Part shown: piece after piece, positions 54,456 to 63,641 of the stretch
How positions within the stretch are numbered: the first letter of the stretch is position 1
Layout of the letters: every line of letters starts with the position of its first letter
From: Sphaerotilus microaerophilus
GTDB taxonomy: Bacteria > Pseudomonadota > Gammaproteobacteria > Burkholderiales > Burkholderiaceae_C
Assembly (NCBI RefSeq): GCF_023734135.1
Contig: NZ_AP025730.1
Span: 310,001-374,000, forward strand
Direction of reading: 5' to 3'
Length of the DNA: 64,000 bases
Notes under the pieces: generated by a model
Told to the model about the DNA's origin: nothing
What the model saw: the letters and a program-made list of their open reading frames with translations, nothing else
Database searches by the model: none
Made by a program: the position numbers and the translations under genes

Positions 54456-57424
54456 GCCCGACCCGAACCCGAGCCACGGCGAGCACCGAGGCCGATCCGC
54501 TGGCACTGTCCACCGCACTGACGCTGAAGACGCAGGCGCTGTGTGTCGGGCTGGAGAGCGGTGCGGCCGACCTGTTCGAGCTGGTCACGCCGACCACGGC
54601 CGAGCTGCTGCACTGGTGGTTCGGCGAGGACATGACAGCCACGCGCAGCGGGCTGAACTTCCACGCTGGACAGCAGCAGGCGATCCTGAACACCATCGTC
54701 GGGCACGAGGTGCTGGGTGCGACGTCGCTGCGCGAGTTGTACGAGCGTGCGGCGCCGCAGGCGCTGCTGGCCGGCACGCGGCTGGCCGAGGTGTCGCAGG
54801 ACAAGCATGCGCACCCCAAGTACTGCCTGAAGATGGCCACCGGCACCGGCAAGACCTGGGTGCTGCAGGCGCTGATGATCTGGCAGCTGCTGAACAAGAA
54901 CGCGGCGCTGGCGGAGGGGCGCGACGATCCACGCTTCACCCGCCAGTTCATGGTGGTGGCGCCGGGGCTGATCGTCTATGAGCGGCTGCTGGACGCCTTC
55001 TGCGGCAAGCTGGTGGCGGGTTCGGCCAGCGGCGCGCGCGACTTCAGCAGCTCGGACATGGCGCGCTACGCCGAGCTGTTCATCCCCGAGGGCCAGCGCG
55101 AAGCGGTGCTGGCCTTCGTGCGCGGCAACGTCTGCAGCAAGACCGAGATCGGCCTGAAGGCCACCGGCAACGGGATGATCGCGATCACCAACTGGCACCT
55201 GCTCGCCGAGGGCGAGACCGAGGACGAGACGCCTGAGGACGTGCTGGCCCCGGGCGCGCCCGCGGACCCGCAGCGGGTGGCTCAGGCGGTGCTGCCGCTG
55301 ACGCCAGGCCGGGCGACCGGCAATGCGCTGGACGTGCTGGACCGCCGCTACGCGCGCGGCAACGTGCTGGAGTTCCTGGCCGGGTTGCCCGAGCTGATGG
55401 TCTTCAACGACGAGGCCCACCACATCCACGAGTTCAAGCGTGAGGGGGAGACGACCGAGGTGGAGTGGCAGAAGAGCCTGAGCCGCATCGCCGAGCCCAA
55501 GGGACGGCGCTTCGTGCAGGTGGACTTTTCGGCCACGCCCTACAACGACGTGGGCACGCCGAAGAACCGGCGCAAGGTCTACTTCCCCCACATCGTGACC
55601 GACTTCGACCTGAAGAGCGCGATGCGCGCCGGGCTGGTGAAGTCGCTGGTGCTGGACCGGCGCAGCGAGGTCGGCGCCCTGCCGCTGGAGTTCAAGGCCG
55701 AGCGCGACCAGGAGGGCAACCCCATTCTCAGCGCCGGCCAGCGCGTGATGCTACGCGCCGGCCTGCACAAGCTGCGCAAGCTGGAGACCGACTTCGCCCG
55801 GCTGGACCCGGCCCGCCATCCGAAGATGCTGGTGGTCTGCGAGGACACCACCGTGTCGCCGCTGGTGGCGCAGTTCCTGCGCGACGAGGGGCTGGCCGAA
55901 GACGAGGTCATGACCATCGACTCCGGCAAGAAGGCCGAGCTGGGCGAGAAGGACTGGGCGCCGGTGCGCGAGCGCCTGTTCAACGTGGACCGGCACGCCA
56001 CGCCGCGCGTCATCGTCAGCGTGCTGATGCTGCGCGAGGGTTTCGACGTCAACCACATCTGCGTGATCGTGCCGCTGCGCTCCTCCCAGGCGCAGATCCT
56101 GCTGGAGCAGACCATCGGCCGCGGCCTGCGGCTGATGTGGCGCGATCCGGAGTACGGCGACATCAAGCGCGAGAACCGCGAGCGCATCAATGCCGGGCAG
56201 GAACCGGCCAGCCTGATCGACATCCTCTCGATCGTCGAGCATCCGGCGTTCAACTCTTGGTATGCAGAGCTGATGGAGGAGGGCTTGGCGAGCGTCAGCA
56301 CCGAAGCCGGCGATGGTCAGTCCGGCACGGGCGACGTGATCGCTGCCGAGTTGCGCGAGGGCTACGAGGCCTTCGACTTCGCGATCCCCTTCATCCTGCG
56401 TGAGGCCGAGGAGGTGCTGGAGCACGCGCCGCTGGACGTGGCAGCGCTGCCGCCCTTCACGGCGATGGGATTGGGCCAGCTGAAGGAGCTGCTCGGCAAG
56501 GGTGACCAGTTCATCTCGCAGGACCTGCAGAGCAGCACGCTGTTCGGTGGCTACCGGGTGGACGGCGCGGTGATGAACGTGGGTGGCTACAACGACTTCC
56601 TCGGCCGGTTGACCCGGCGCATCGCCCAGGCCCTGAGCCAACCCCTGCCGCGCCACAACAAGGTGGCCAACCACCTGGCCACGCCCTACCAGCAGGTGCA
56701 CACGGCCGAGCTCACCGGCTGGTTGGACGAGTACGTCTGGCATCGGCTCTTCGGCGGGGCGTTCAACCCGCTGGCCGACGAGAACTGGCGCCTGCTCCTG
56801 CTGCAGCCGGTGGTGGACCACATCACCAAGGTCTTTGGTGTGGCGCTGCTGGAGGCTGGGCAGGCACAGACGGTCGGTGCGACCGAGGTCCGGCACCGGC
56901 GCCTGTCGGAAGTGCCCAAGCTGATGGTGCGTGAGGGCAGTTCCATCGAGGTGGGCAAGTGCATCTACACCCGCCTGCCCTACCCGGCGCGCAACGGCGG
57001 GCTGGAGAAACGCTTCATCCACTGGGCCCAGGCGGACGCGAGCGTGCAGGCCTTCTGCAAGATCAGCGAGACGCGCCACGCCTTCATGCGCCTGCGCTAC
57101 GTGAAGGAAGACGGCCTGGCGGCCTTCTACTCACCGGACTTCCTGCTGCGCACCACCGAGGCGATCTACCTGGTGGAAACCAAGGCGCAGGAGCAGCTGC
57201 TGCACCCCAACGTGAAGCGCAAGTGCCGCGCGGCCATCGCCTGGTGCGACCGCATCAACACCCTGGCGCCGGTTGAACGCGACGGCCGGGACTGGCACTA
57301 CGTGCTGCTGGGAGAGGAGACGGTGGTCGAATGGCAGGAGCGGCATGCCCCACTGGCGCAGCTGCTGAACTTTGCCCGCCTGCGGCCGGTGGCGCAGGCG
57401 TCGATGCAGGGGAGCTTGATCTAA
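54452..57424 (+). CDS. res: Type III restriction enzyme (Res)
   Basis: The product has 990 residues, the usual Res size. Superfamily 2 helicase motifs are complete: Walker A ATGTGKTW (about 129-136), NDEAHH (about 319-324), FSATP and IGRGLR (about 554). A C-terminal PD-(D/E)XK nuclease is seen as SPDFLLRTTEAIYLVETKA (about 895-912). With Mod it translocates ATP-dependently and cuts between inversely oriented sites. The start overlaps the mod stop. No frameshift or truncation was seen, so the system looks functional. Confidence 0.95.
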   Translation: MSPTRTRATASTEADPLALSTALTLKTQALCVGLESGAADLFELVTPTTAELLHWWFGEDMTATRSGLNFHAGQQQAILNTIVGHEVLGATSLRELYERAAPQALLAGTRLAEVSQDKHAHPKYCLKMATGTGKTWVLQALMIWQLLNKNAALAEGRDDPRFTRQFMVVAPGLIVYERLLDAFCGKLVAGSASGARDFSSSDMARYAELFIPEGQREAVLAFVRGNVCSKTEIGLKATGNGMIAITNWHLLAEGETEDETPEDVLAPGAPADPQRVAQAVLPLTPGRATGNALDVLDRRYARGNVLEFLAGLPELMVFNDEAHHIHEFKREGETTEVEWQKSLSRIAEPKGRRFVQVDFSATPYNDVGTPKNRRKVYFPHIVTDFDLKSAMRAGLVKSLVLDRRSEVGALPLEFKAERDQEGNPILSAGQRVMLRAGLHKLRKLETDFARLDPARHPKMLVVCEDTTVSPLVAQFLRDEGLAEDEVMTIDSGKKAELGEKDWAPVRERLFNVDRHATPRVIVSVLMLREGFDVNHICVIVPLRSSQAQILLEQTIGRGLRLMWRDPEYGDIKRENRERINAGQEPASLIDILSIVEHPAFNSWYAELMEEGLASVSTEAGDGQSGTGDVIAAELREGYEAFDFAIPFILREAEEVLEHAPLDVAALPPFTAMGLGQLKELLGKGDQFISQDLQSSTLFGGYRVDGAVMNVGGYNDFLGRLTRRIAQALSQPLPRHNKVANHLATPYQQVHTAELTGWLDEYVWHRLFGGAFNPLADENWRLLLLQPVVDHITKVFGVALLEAGQAQTVGATEVRHRRLSEVPKLMVREGSSIEVGKCIYTRLPYPARNGGLEKRFIHWAQADASVQAFCKISETRHAFMRLRYVKEDGLAAFYSPDFLLRTTEAIYLVETKAQEQLLHPNVKRKCRAAIAWCDRINTLAPVERDGRDWHYVLLGEETVVEWQERHAPLAQLLNFARLRPVAQASMQGSLI

Positions 57425-57499
57425 GGGCCGGCTAGCTCTGGGGAGGGCCAATGAGGGGCTTCGCTCGCCAACACCCAGTGCTGCAGCCGCGTCAGATCC

Positions 57500-57805
57500 T
57501 CAGGCGGCAAATTGCACCTCGGCGCTGCCGCAGACCTCCTCGCGGAACCAGCGCGACAGGTCGGCGGCGGTGCGCAGATCCACCTTGCGCCCGCCCAGCA
57601 GGCCGGACAGCTCGATCTCCATCGCCGAGATGCCGAGCAGGCCGGGGGTGCGGCCGGACTCGAACTCCACCAGCAGGTCCACATCGCTGTCTGGCCGGGC
57701 GGTGCCCTTCAGCTGGGAGCCGAAGAGCGATAGCCGGCGAATGCCGTGTGTGCGGCAGAAGCGCGCCAGCGTGGCGTCGTCGAGGCTGGCCAGAGCGGGG
57801 TGCAT
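57500..57805 (-). CDS. MNT-type nucleotidyltransferase (orphan)
   Basis: The product has 101 residues. The minimal nucleotidyltransferase signature [20 protein letters not shown] shows GS and the DxD catalytic pair. Such MntA proteins usually AMPylate and neutralise a neighbouring HEPN toxin. No HEPN gene is adjacent here, so this is an orphan antitoxin or has another partner. It lies convergent to res. Confidence 0.88.
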   Translation of the reverse strand: MHPALASLDDATLARFCRTHGIRRLSLFGSQLKGTARPDSDVDLLVEFESGRTPGLLGISAMEIELSGLLGGRKVDLRTAADLSRWFREEVCGSAEVQFAA

Positions 57806-57875
57806 GGCGCAGATCGTAGCGGCTTCGGCTCGGTTCGTGCGATGGATTGGGGCTCCGCAACCCCTGAGCCTGGCT

Positions 57876-57892
57876 GTATGCTATTGTCATAC
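57876..57892. promoter_or_regulatory. Palindrome upstream of the TacA-like gene
   Basis: GTATG-CTATTGT-CATAC, 5-base arms, ends 19 bases before the tacA-like start. Ribbon-helix-helix antitoxins typically repress their operon by binding such sites. Confidence 0.5.
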
Positions 57893-57911
57893 GTCACCCC
57901 GGAGTTCCGCC

Positions 57912-58199
57912 ATGCCCACCGTCCCCGCCGCCGTCCTGAGTGTCCGCATCAGCCCCAGCGAACGCGCCCTGCTGGAGGCGGCGGCGGAGCAGGCGCGGAC
58001 CCACCTGAGTGATTTCGTCCGGCGGCGGGCCCTGGAGGCCGCCGAGGCCGATCTGCTGGATCGTCGCGTCGTGACGATCGCGGCAAAGGACTGGGCCCGG
58101 TTCGAGGCCTGGGCCGGCGAGCCGGCGAAGGAGGTGCCGGCGCTGCGCCAACTGGCGGAGGTTCGCCCCGTCTGGCAGGGTCTGCAGCAAGGGAAATGA
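57912..58199 (+). CDS. DUF1778 ribbon-helix-helix antitoxin (TacA-like)
   Basis: The product has 95 residues. SVRISPSERALLEAAAEQARTHLSDFVRRRALEAAEADLL is the RHH DNA-binding region of DUF1778 proteins, followed by the toxin-binding tail (WARFEAWAGEPAKEVPALRQL). Its stop overlaps the acetyltransferase start by ATGA. It would neutralise the downstream toxin and autorepress. Confidence 0.9.
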   Translation: MPTVPAAVLSVRISPSERALLEAAAEQARTHLSDFVRRRALEAAEADLLDRRVVTIAAKDWARFEAWAGEPAKEVPALRQLAEVRPVWQGLQQGK

Positions 58200-58717
58200 A
58201 GGGCGTGACCACGGCGCCACGCCCGCTGGCGGCCGAAGACGACACGGCGGCCTTCGATTGCGGGCGGGAGGCGCTGAACCAGTGGTTGCGCCGCCATGCC
58301 TGGCGCAACCAGGAACTGGGCGTGTCGCGCACCAGCGTGGTCTGCGACCCGGCGACCGGGGACCTCATCGGTTTTGTGAGCTTGTCGGCGGCGCAGATCG
58401 AGCGGGCCTGGCTGCCCAAGGCGCAGCAGCGCAACCGGCCCGACCCGATGCCGGCGATCCTGCTGGGCCAGTTGGCGGTGGATCTGCGGTGGCAGGGGCG
58501 GGGTGTGGCGCGATCGCTGGTGTTCTATGCGCTCACCACGGCCGTGCGCCTGTCCAGGGAGGTGGGCTGTTTCTGCGTGCTGACCCACCCGCTGGATGAC
58601 GAGTTGCGCGCCTTGTACACCCGCTTCGGGTTCGAGGACCTGCCCTTCGATCCCGCGCGCAGCATGGCGGTCCGCATCGGTGACCTGCTGCACAACGGGT
58701 TCGATGGGGCGGGCTGA
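58196..58717 (+). CDS. GNAT-family acetyltransferase toxin (TacT-like)
   Basis: The product has 173 residues. FDCGREALNQWLRRHAWRNQELGVSRTSVV (start) and LGQLAVDLRWQGRGVARSLVFYAL (acetyl-CoA binding) fit the TacT/AtaT group, which acetylates aminoacyl-tRNA and blocks translation. The Tyr expected to act in catalysis is in LYTRFGFEDLPFDP. It is coupled to the DUF1778 gene. The pair is a type II toxin-antitoxin module next to the restriction locus. Confidence 0.9.
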   Translation: MKGVTTAPRPLAAEDDTAAFDCGREALNQWLRRHAWRNQELGVSRTSVVCDPATGDLIGFVSLSAAQIERAWLPKAQQRNRPDPMPAILLGQLAVDLRWQGRGVARSLVFYALTTAVRLSREVGCFCVLTHPLDDELRALYTRFGFEDLPFDPARSMAVRIGDLLHNGFDGAG

Positions 58718-58751
58718 CGCGCAGCGACAGCAACAGGCCCGGGGGGCACCC

Positions 58752-59270
58752 TCACCCCGCAAACATCACCCGCAACCGCTGCGGCCGCGGCTGGGCCACC
58801 TGGTCCAGCGGGAGTTCGTGGGTCTGCTTGACCTTGGACAGTGCGATGTGGGTCTTGACCTGGGCGACGCCGGGCAGCGTCAGCAGGCGCTTCATCATCA
58901 GGTCGGAGAAGGTGGCCAGGTCGGGGGCGACGATGCGCAGCAGATAGTCGGCCTCGCCGCTGATGGCGAAGCATTCCAGCACCTCCGGCAGCGCGGCGAT
59001 CTGGCGTTCGAATTCGGCCGGGCGGGTCTGATCGTGGCGCTCCAGCAGCACGTGGGCGAAGGCGGTGACGCCCAGGCCCAGGGCCGCGGCGTCCAGCAGC
59101 GCGGCGTAGCCGGTGATGACCTGGGCCGCCTCCAGCCGCTGGATGCGCCGGCTGATCTGGGAGGCCGACAGCGCGGCCTGCTCGCCCAGCGCCGCGTTGG
59201 TGGCCTGGCCATCGCGCTGCAGCGCGGCCAGCAGGGCGAGGTCGTAGCGGTCGATGGTCAGTTCGTTCAT
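58752..59270 (-). CDS. Lrp/AsnC-family regulator
   Basis: The product has 172 residues. N-terminal HTH: DRYDLALLAALQRDGQATNAALGEQAALSASQISRRIQRLEAAQVI (in pieces), then the RAM ligand-binding domain with LLRIVAPDLATFSDLMMKRLLTLPGVAQVKTHIALSKVKQTHELPL. Such regulators sense amino acids. It is divergent from the decarboxylase gene, whose substrate is an aromatic 2-oxo acid, so it probably senses an aromatic amino acid and controls it. Confidence 0.92.
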   Translation of the reverse strand: MNELTIDRYDLALLAALQRDGQATNAALGEQAALSASQISRRIQRLEAAQVITGYAALLDAAALGLGVTAFAHVLLERHDQTRPAEFERQIAALPEVLECFAISGEADYLLRIVAPDLATFSDLMMKRLLTLPGVAQVKTHIALSKVKQTHELPLDQVAQPRPQRLRVMFAG

Positions 59271-59295
59271 GAAGCAACACCTGGGCGCACGGAAC

Positions 59296-59313
59296 GTGCA
59301 TCAAGGGTGCATC
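59296..59313. promoter_or_regulatory. Direct GTGCATC repeats between asnC-like and decarboxylase genes
   Basis: GTGCATC occurs at 59296-59302 and 59307-59313, exactly 11 bases (one helical turn) apart, in the 122-base gap. This fits a site for an Lrp-type oligomer. It is suggestive only. Confidence 0.4.
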
Positions 59314-59392
59314 CTAAGCCCCGGAACGAACACCGTTTGCACGCGAATCGCACGACAGTAGCGGCTGGCCCGACACCCTTGCACCGCCCGCC

Positions 59393-61051
59393 ATGAACCT
59401 CACCGAATCCCTGCTGCACGCGCTGAAGGCCCACGGGGCCCGTCAGATCTTCGGCATCCCGGGCGACTTCGCCCTGCCCTACTTCAAGGTCATCGAGGCC
59501 TCGGGCATCCTGCCGCTGTACACGCTGTCGCACGAGCCGGGCGTGGGTTTTGCAGCGGATGCGGCCGCACGCATCGGCAACAACAGCGGCACCGGCAGCG
59601 ACGGCAGCGGCGGCCGGGCCCTGGGTGTGGCGGCGGTGACCTACGGCGCCGGGGCGCTGAACATGATCAACTCGGTGGCGGCGGCCTATGCCGAGAAGTC
59701 GCCGCTGGTGGTGATCTCCGGCGGGCCCGGCGAGGGTGAGTCGAACTCCGGCCTGCTGCTGCATCACCAGGCCAAGCGGCTGGATTCGCAGTTCCGCATC
59801 TTCGAGGAGATCACCTGCGACCGCGCCCGGCTGGATGACCTGGAGCGCGCGCCGGCCGACATCGCCCGGGTGCTGGGCAACTGCCTGAAGCACTCGCGCC
59901 CGGTGTACCTGGAGATCCCGCGCGACAAAGCCGCGTCGCCCTGCGCACCGGTGCCGGCGATCGAGCCGCCCGCGGTGGACCCGGATGCGCTGGCCGCCTG
60001 CGCCGACGAGGTGCTGCAGCGCCTGCAGCAGGCCCAACGCCCGGTGCTGATGGTGGACGTGGAGGTGCGCCGCTACGGCCTCGAGGCCCAGGTGGCCGAG
60101 CTGGCGCGGCGCCTGGCGCTGCCGGTGGCCACCTGCTTCATGGGCCGCGGCCTGCTGGCCGATGCGGATGCGCCGCTGGTGGGCACCTACATGGGCGTGG
60201 CCGGGCTGCCGGAGGTGACCCAGTTGGTGGAGGACTCGGACGGCCTCTTCCTGCTCGGCGTGATCCTGTCGGACACCAACTTCGCAGTGTCGGAGAAGAA
60301 GATCGACCTGCGCCGCAGCATCGTCGCCTGCGATGGTGAGGTGCGGCTGGGCTGGCACGTGTACCACGACATCCCGCTGGCGGCGCTGGTAGAGGCACTG
60401 CTGGCGCGCACCGCGCCGCGCGAGGTGGCCTTCGAGGTGCCGCGCAGCGTCTACCCGCGCGGCCTGGTGGCCGATGACGCAGCGATCGCGCCGCAGGACA
60501 TCGCCACCGCGGTGAACGACCTGATGGACCGCCACGGCCGCCTGCCGATCGCCAGCGACATGGGCGACTGCCTGTTCACCGCGATGGACATCGAGCACAC
60601 CGCACTCGTCGCCCCCGGCTACTACGCCACGATGGGCTTTGGCGTGCCCGCCGGCCTGGGGCTGCAGGCGGCCACCGGCCAGCGCCCGCTGGTGCTGGTG
60701 GGCGATGGCGCCTTCCAGATGACCGGCTGGGAGCTGGGCAACTGCCGCCGCTACGGCTGGGACCCGATCGTCCTGCTGTTCAACAACGCCAGCTGGGAGA
60801 TGCTGCGCACCTTCCAGCCCGAGTCGCGCTTCAACGATCTGGACGACTGGGGCTTTGCCACCATGGCCGCCGGCCTGGGCGGTGACGGCGTGCGGGTGCA
60901 CACCCGCGCGCAGCTGCAGGCTGCGCTGGAGCGCGCCGTCGCCACGCGCGGGCGCTTCCAGCTCATCGAGGTGATGATCCCGCGCGGCGTGCTGTCGCAG
61001 ACGCTGCAGCGGTTTGTGGCGGGGGTGAAGCGGTTGAATGCGGGGAAGTGA
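59393..61051 (+). CDS. Phenylpyruvate/indolepyruvate decarboxylase (ThDP-dependent)
   Basis: The product has 552 residues. It closely resembles the Azospirillum brasilense phenylpyruvate decarboxylase as I recall it: ARQIFGIPGDFALPYFKVIE, TLSHEPGVGFAADAAAR (catalytic Glu), VAAVTYGAGALNMINSVA, LLLHHQAKRLDSQFRIFEEIT, and the ThDP motif GDGAFQMTGWELGNCRRYG ending at NN in LLFNNASWEMLRTFQPESRF. It removes CO2 from phenylpyruvate or indole-3-pyruvate to give the aldehyde. The divergent AsnC regulator supports a role in aromatic amino-acid catabolism or auxin-type synthesis. Confidence 0.92.
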   Translation: MNLTESLLHALKAHGARQIFGIPGDFALPYFKVIEASGILPLYTLSHEPGVGFAADAAARIGNNSGTGSDGSGGRALGVAAVTYGAGALNMINSVAAAYAEKSPLVVISGGPGEGESNSGLLLHHQAKRLDSQFRIFEEITCDRARLDDLERAPADIARVLGNCLKHSRPVYLEIPRDKAASPCAPVPAIEPPAVDPDALAACADEVLQRLQQAQRPVLMVDVEVRRYGLEAQVAELARRLALPVATCFMGRGLLADADAPLVGTYMGVAGLPEVTQLVEDSDGLFLLGVILSDTNFAVSEKKIDLRRSIVACDGEVRLGWHVYHDIPLAALVEALLARTAPREVAFEVPRSVYPRGLVADDAAIAPQDIATAVNDLMDRHGRLPIASDMGDCLFTAMDIEHTALVAPGYYATMGFGVPAGLGLQAATGQRPLVLVGDGAFQMTGWELGNCRRYGWDPIVLLFNNASWEMLRTFQPESRFNDLDDWGFATMAAGLGGDGVRVHTRAQLQAALERAVATRGRFQLIEVMIPRGVLSQTLQRFVAGVKRLNAGK

Positions 61052-61069
61052 GGGCACGCCGGAGACGAT

Positions 61070-61441
61070 TCAGTCCGCGGAGACATCGGCCGGCCGAGGC
61101 AGATCGAGCAGGGTGGGCGGATCGAAATCCATCTGTTGTGATTGCGCCGGCATTGCCAACCTATCAGCAATAGACCTGCCGCCGAACCCTGCACTGCAGC
61201 CCGCCAGATCGAACTCCGACAGGTTGCGCGGGCCGACATCACCCACGGCGCGGGGCTTGGCCTTGAACATGCCGTAGCCGGCCTGCGGGTCGGACGCAGG
61301 CCTTTCGTTCGCCACGATCAACCGGATGCTGCTGCCCTCATCCACCACTTCCAGGCGGGCACCCGGCCTCAACCCGTGGCGTGCCAGGATGTCAGCCGGG
61401 ATTTCGACCTTGCCGCTGCGCGTGAGGGTGGCGGTGCTCAT
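61070..61441 (-). CDS. AbrB/MazE-type DNA-binding protein (orphan antitoxin-like)
   Basis: The product has 123 residues from ATG 61441. The N-terminal swapped-hairpin AbrB/SpoVT fold is STATLTRSGKVEIPADILARHGLRPGARLEVVDEGSSIRLIV. The second half (KPRAVGDVGPRNLSEFDLAG and a Pro-rich end) is unusually long for an antitoxin. No toxin gene (PIN or MazF) follows; the neighbour is the convergent decarboxylase. It may be an orphan regulator or a decayed toxin-antitoxin relic. Confidence 0.75.
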   Translation of the reverse strand: MSTATLTRSGKVEIPADILARHGLRPGARLEVVDEGSSIRLIVANERPASDPQAGYGMFKAKPRAVGDVGPRNLSEFDLAGCSAGFGGRSIADRLAMPAQSQQMDFDPPTLLDLPRPADVSAD

Positions 61442-61515
61442 GGGGCATTCCGGGGAAGTGATGCACAAAGTCTAGCGTTCGTTCCTCCCAAAAAGCACAG
61501 AAAGTGGGAAGGCGG

Positions 61516-62727
61516 TCAGGCACCTTGCCCCAACCACACCCGCTCGACCCGCCCCAGCGCCTGCGACAGCTTCCCCATCCCGAACGGCGACGCCCCCAGC
61601 GCCACGGCCTCCCAGGGCGCCCCCACGGCCAGCCGCGGCTGTGCCATGCCGAAGTGCCAGCGCGCGGCGCTGGTGGCGGCGCGCAGCACGGCGTCGACGC
61701 CCAGGCCGGCTTCCTGGAAGCGGTCGGCCTCCTCGGCCAGCGCCAGGCCATGCACCACGCCCATGCTGCCGGCGTCGGTGCCGAGCAGCAGCCTCACGCC
61801 GAGTTCGTCGGCCAGGCGCAGGTGCTCGGCATGGTCGTCGAGGATGCGGCGCAGGTTGCCCACCGTGTTCGCGCTCCAGCCCACCGCATCGGGCTGGGCC
61901 CACTGGAAGTGCACGGGGCAGAAGGTGGGCGTCCAGGCCAGGCCGCGGTCGCGCATCTTCAGCAGGTGCTCGCGGGTCATGAAGAAGCCGTGCTCGATGG
62001 CATCGACACCCGCCTCCACCGCCACGTCCAGCCCCTTGACGCCGCTGCAGTGGGCGAAGACCTTGCGTCCACAGGCGTGGGCCGTCTCGACCACCAGCCG
62101 GGCGGCGGGGATGTCGAACTGCGGCTCGTCGGTGACGGTGCCGGCATCGAAATCGATGATGCCGGTGAGGATGAGCTTGATCTCGTCGTTGGCCTCGGCG
62201 AGCTTTGTCACCGAGCCGCGGATGCTGGTGGCGTCGTCCACATCGGTGGCCATGAAGGTGCCGTAGCGCTTGGCGCGCTTGACGCCCAGGCCGCCGGAGC
62301 GCACGCGGGCTAAGCCGGCGAGTGGGTCACAGGCCTCGTCACGCACGCGGTTGTTGATGCCGTGGCGGTCGCCCGCATCCCGCACGAGGGTGACCCCAGC
62401 AGCGAGGTTCTGGCGGGCGCTGCGGCGGGCGGCGTCGGTGAGCTGCTCGACGTTCTGCTTCAGGTGGGCGGAGCGAGTGGCTTGGTCGGTGGGGCCACCG
62501 TCGAGGAAGAGGTGCACATGCGCATCGACCAGCCCCGGCATCAGGAAGGCCACGCGCTGCAGCGGCCAGCCTTGGGCGGCGAGCGTCTCGCCGTGGTCGC
62601 CCTCGGCCAGGCCGGCGAGGCGGCCGTCCACCACCTTGAACGTGGTCGGGCCGTGGGCGTGGCGGCGCTCGCCGTCGAACCATTCGGTGGCGACGAGGAC
62701 GAAGCGATTCGCAGGGGTTGTGCTCAT
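61516..62727 (-). CDS. Amidohydrolase-family protein
   Basis: The product has 403 residues from ATG 62727, which overlaps the methyltransferase stop (ATGA). A metal-dependent amidohydrolase: VAFLMPGLVDAHVHLFLDGG with HxH, GVTLVRDAGD, KVFAHCSGVKGLDVAVEAGVDAIEHGFF and LLLGTDAGSMGVVHG with the metal Asp. It resembles the imidazolonepropionase/prolidase-like branch; the substrate is unknown. Coupling to a corrinoid methyltransferase suggests a joint pathway for a methylated compound. Confidence 0.88.
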   Translation of the reverse strand: MSTTPANRFVLVATEWFDGERRHAHGPTTFKVVDGRLAGLAEGDHGETLAAQGWPLQRVAFLMPGLVDAHVHLFLDGGPTDQATRSAHLKQNVEQLTDAARRSARQNLAAGVTLVRDAGDRHGINNRVRDEACDPLAGLARVRSGGLGVKRAKRYGTFMATDVDDATSIRGSVTKLAEANDEIKLILTGIIDFDAGTVTDEPQFDIPAARLVVETAHACGRKVFAHCSGVKGLDVAVEAGVDAIEHGFFMTREHLLKMRDRGLAWTPTFCPVHFQWAQPDAVGWSANTVGNLRRILDDHAEHLRLADELGVRLLLGTDAGSMGVVHGLALAEEADRFQEAGLGVDAVLRAATSAARWHFGMAQPRLAVGAPWEAVALGASPFGMGKLSQALGRVERVWLGQGA

Positions 62728-63641
62728 GCCCGGTAGAACTTGCGCACCGCCCGCAGCGCGTTGCTGCCCGTCTGCTCCAGGAAATTCAGGTAGGCCTTCA
62801 GCACGTAGTGGTCCTCGGGCAGCGGCTCGTAGCCGCGCCAGGGGGTGCCGAGTACGGTGTCGAAGCCGTGCGGCACGGTCAGCGTCAGGAAGGCGTTTTC
62901 CAGGCTGTGCTTCAGGTCCGAGCCGTCGGCGGCCTTGGGCGGCAGCTGCTGGCCGATGTTGGACAGGCCGCCCATCATGTGCACGCCCTTCAGGTCCGGG
63001 TCGGCGCCGATGAGCTTGATGGCATCGACGGTGCTGCGGTTCAGCCGCTCGGTGTCCGCGATGATGGCGCTGACCGACATGTCGATGAAGAGGTCGTCGG
63101 CCGGCATGCCGTAGTCGCGCATCAGCCGCAGCGCGCCGCGGCGCGCGGTGCCGTAGATCTCCTCGGCGGTCTTGTTGCCCAGGGCCTTCGGCTGGCCGTC
63201 CACCACCTCGACCCGCTCGCTGGCCATCAGGATGACCTTGAAGCGGTACTCGCCGTAGAGCTCCATCAGGTCCCAGCGGTGCTCGGTGATGGAGTTGACG
63301 ATCGGCAGCGCGCCATGGGCCTTGGCCGGGTCGTAGGCGGCCAGGCAGACGGCCTGCACCTTCTTGCTGGGGAAGTCGAAGGAGATCGGCACGGTGGTGA
63401 CCTCCTGGATGGCGCGGATGACGGTGGCCATCCACTGCGGGTCGGTCAGTGCCTGGGCGCCGATGTTGACGTTCAGCCAGCTCGCGCCCGCCTCGGCCTG
63501 CTTGACGGCCAGGGCCTGGATGCCGGCGATGTCCTGGTTGTCGAAGAGCGCCTTGGTGCTCTTGAAGCCGGGGTTGATGCGCTCGCCGATGATGCGGATG
63601 GGGAAGCCCTGGGCGGTCTTTGTCGGGGTGGTGGGGGTCAT
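62724..63641 (-). CDS. Methyltetrahydrofolate:corrinoid methyltransferase (pterin-binding)
   Basis: The product has 305 residues, a TIM barrel of the dihydropteroate-synthase/MeTr type: IRIIGERINPGFKSTKALF, GASWLNVNIGAQALTDPQWMATVIRAIQE, FDFPSKKVQAVCLAAY, LPIVNSITEHRWDLMELYG and MMGGLSNIGQQLP. These enzymes move a methyl group between methyltetrahydrofolate and a corrinoid protein. No corrinoid protein gene is in view; it may lie beyond the window. It is coupled at both ends by ATGA overlaps. Confidence 0.92.
   Translation of the reverse strand: MTPTTPTKTAQGFPIRIIGERINPGFKSTKALFDNQDIAGIQALAVKQAEAGASWLNVNIGAQALTDPQWMATVIRAIQEVTTVPISFDFPSKKVQAVCLAAYDPAKAHGALPIVNSITEHRWDLMELYGEYRFKVILMASERVEVVDGQPKALGNKTAEEIYGTARRGALRLMRDYGMPADDLFIDMSVSAIIADTERLNRSTVDAIKLIGADPDLKGVHMMGGLSNIGQQLPPKAADGSDLKHSLENAFLTLTVPHGFDTVLGTPWRGYEPLPEDHYVLKAYLNFLEQTGSNALRAVRKFYRA

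Noticed and set aside
57421..57684. HEPN toxin partner for the MNT gene downstream on the minus strand
   Set aside because: The frame there is a shadow of the MNT gene and of the res 3' end with no HEPN motif (no R-X4-6-H).
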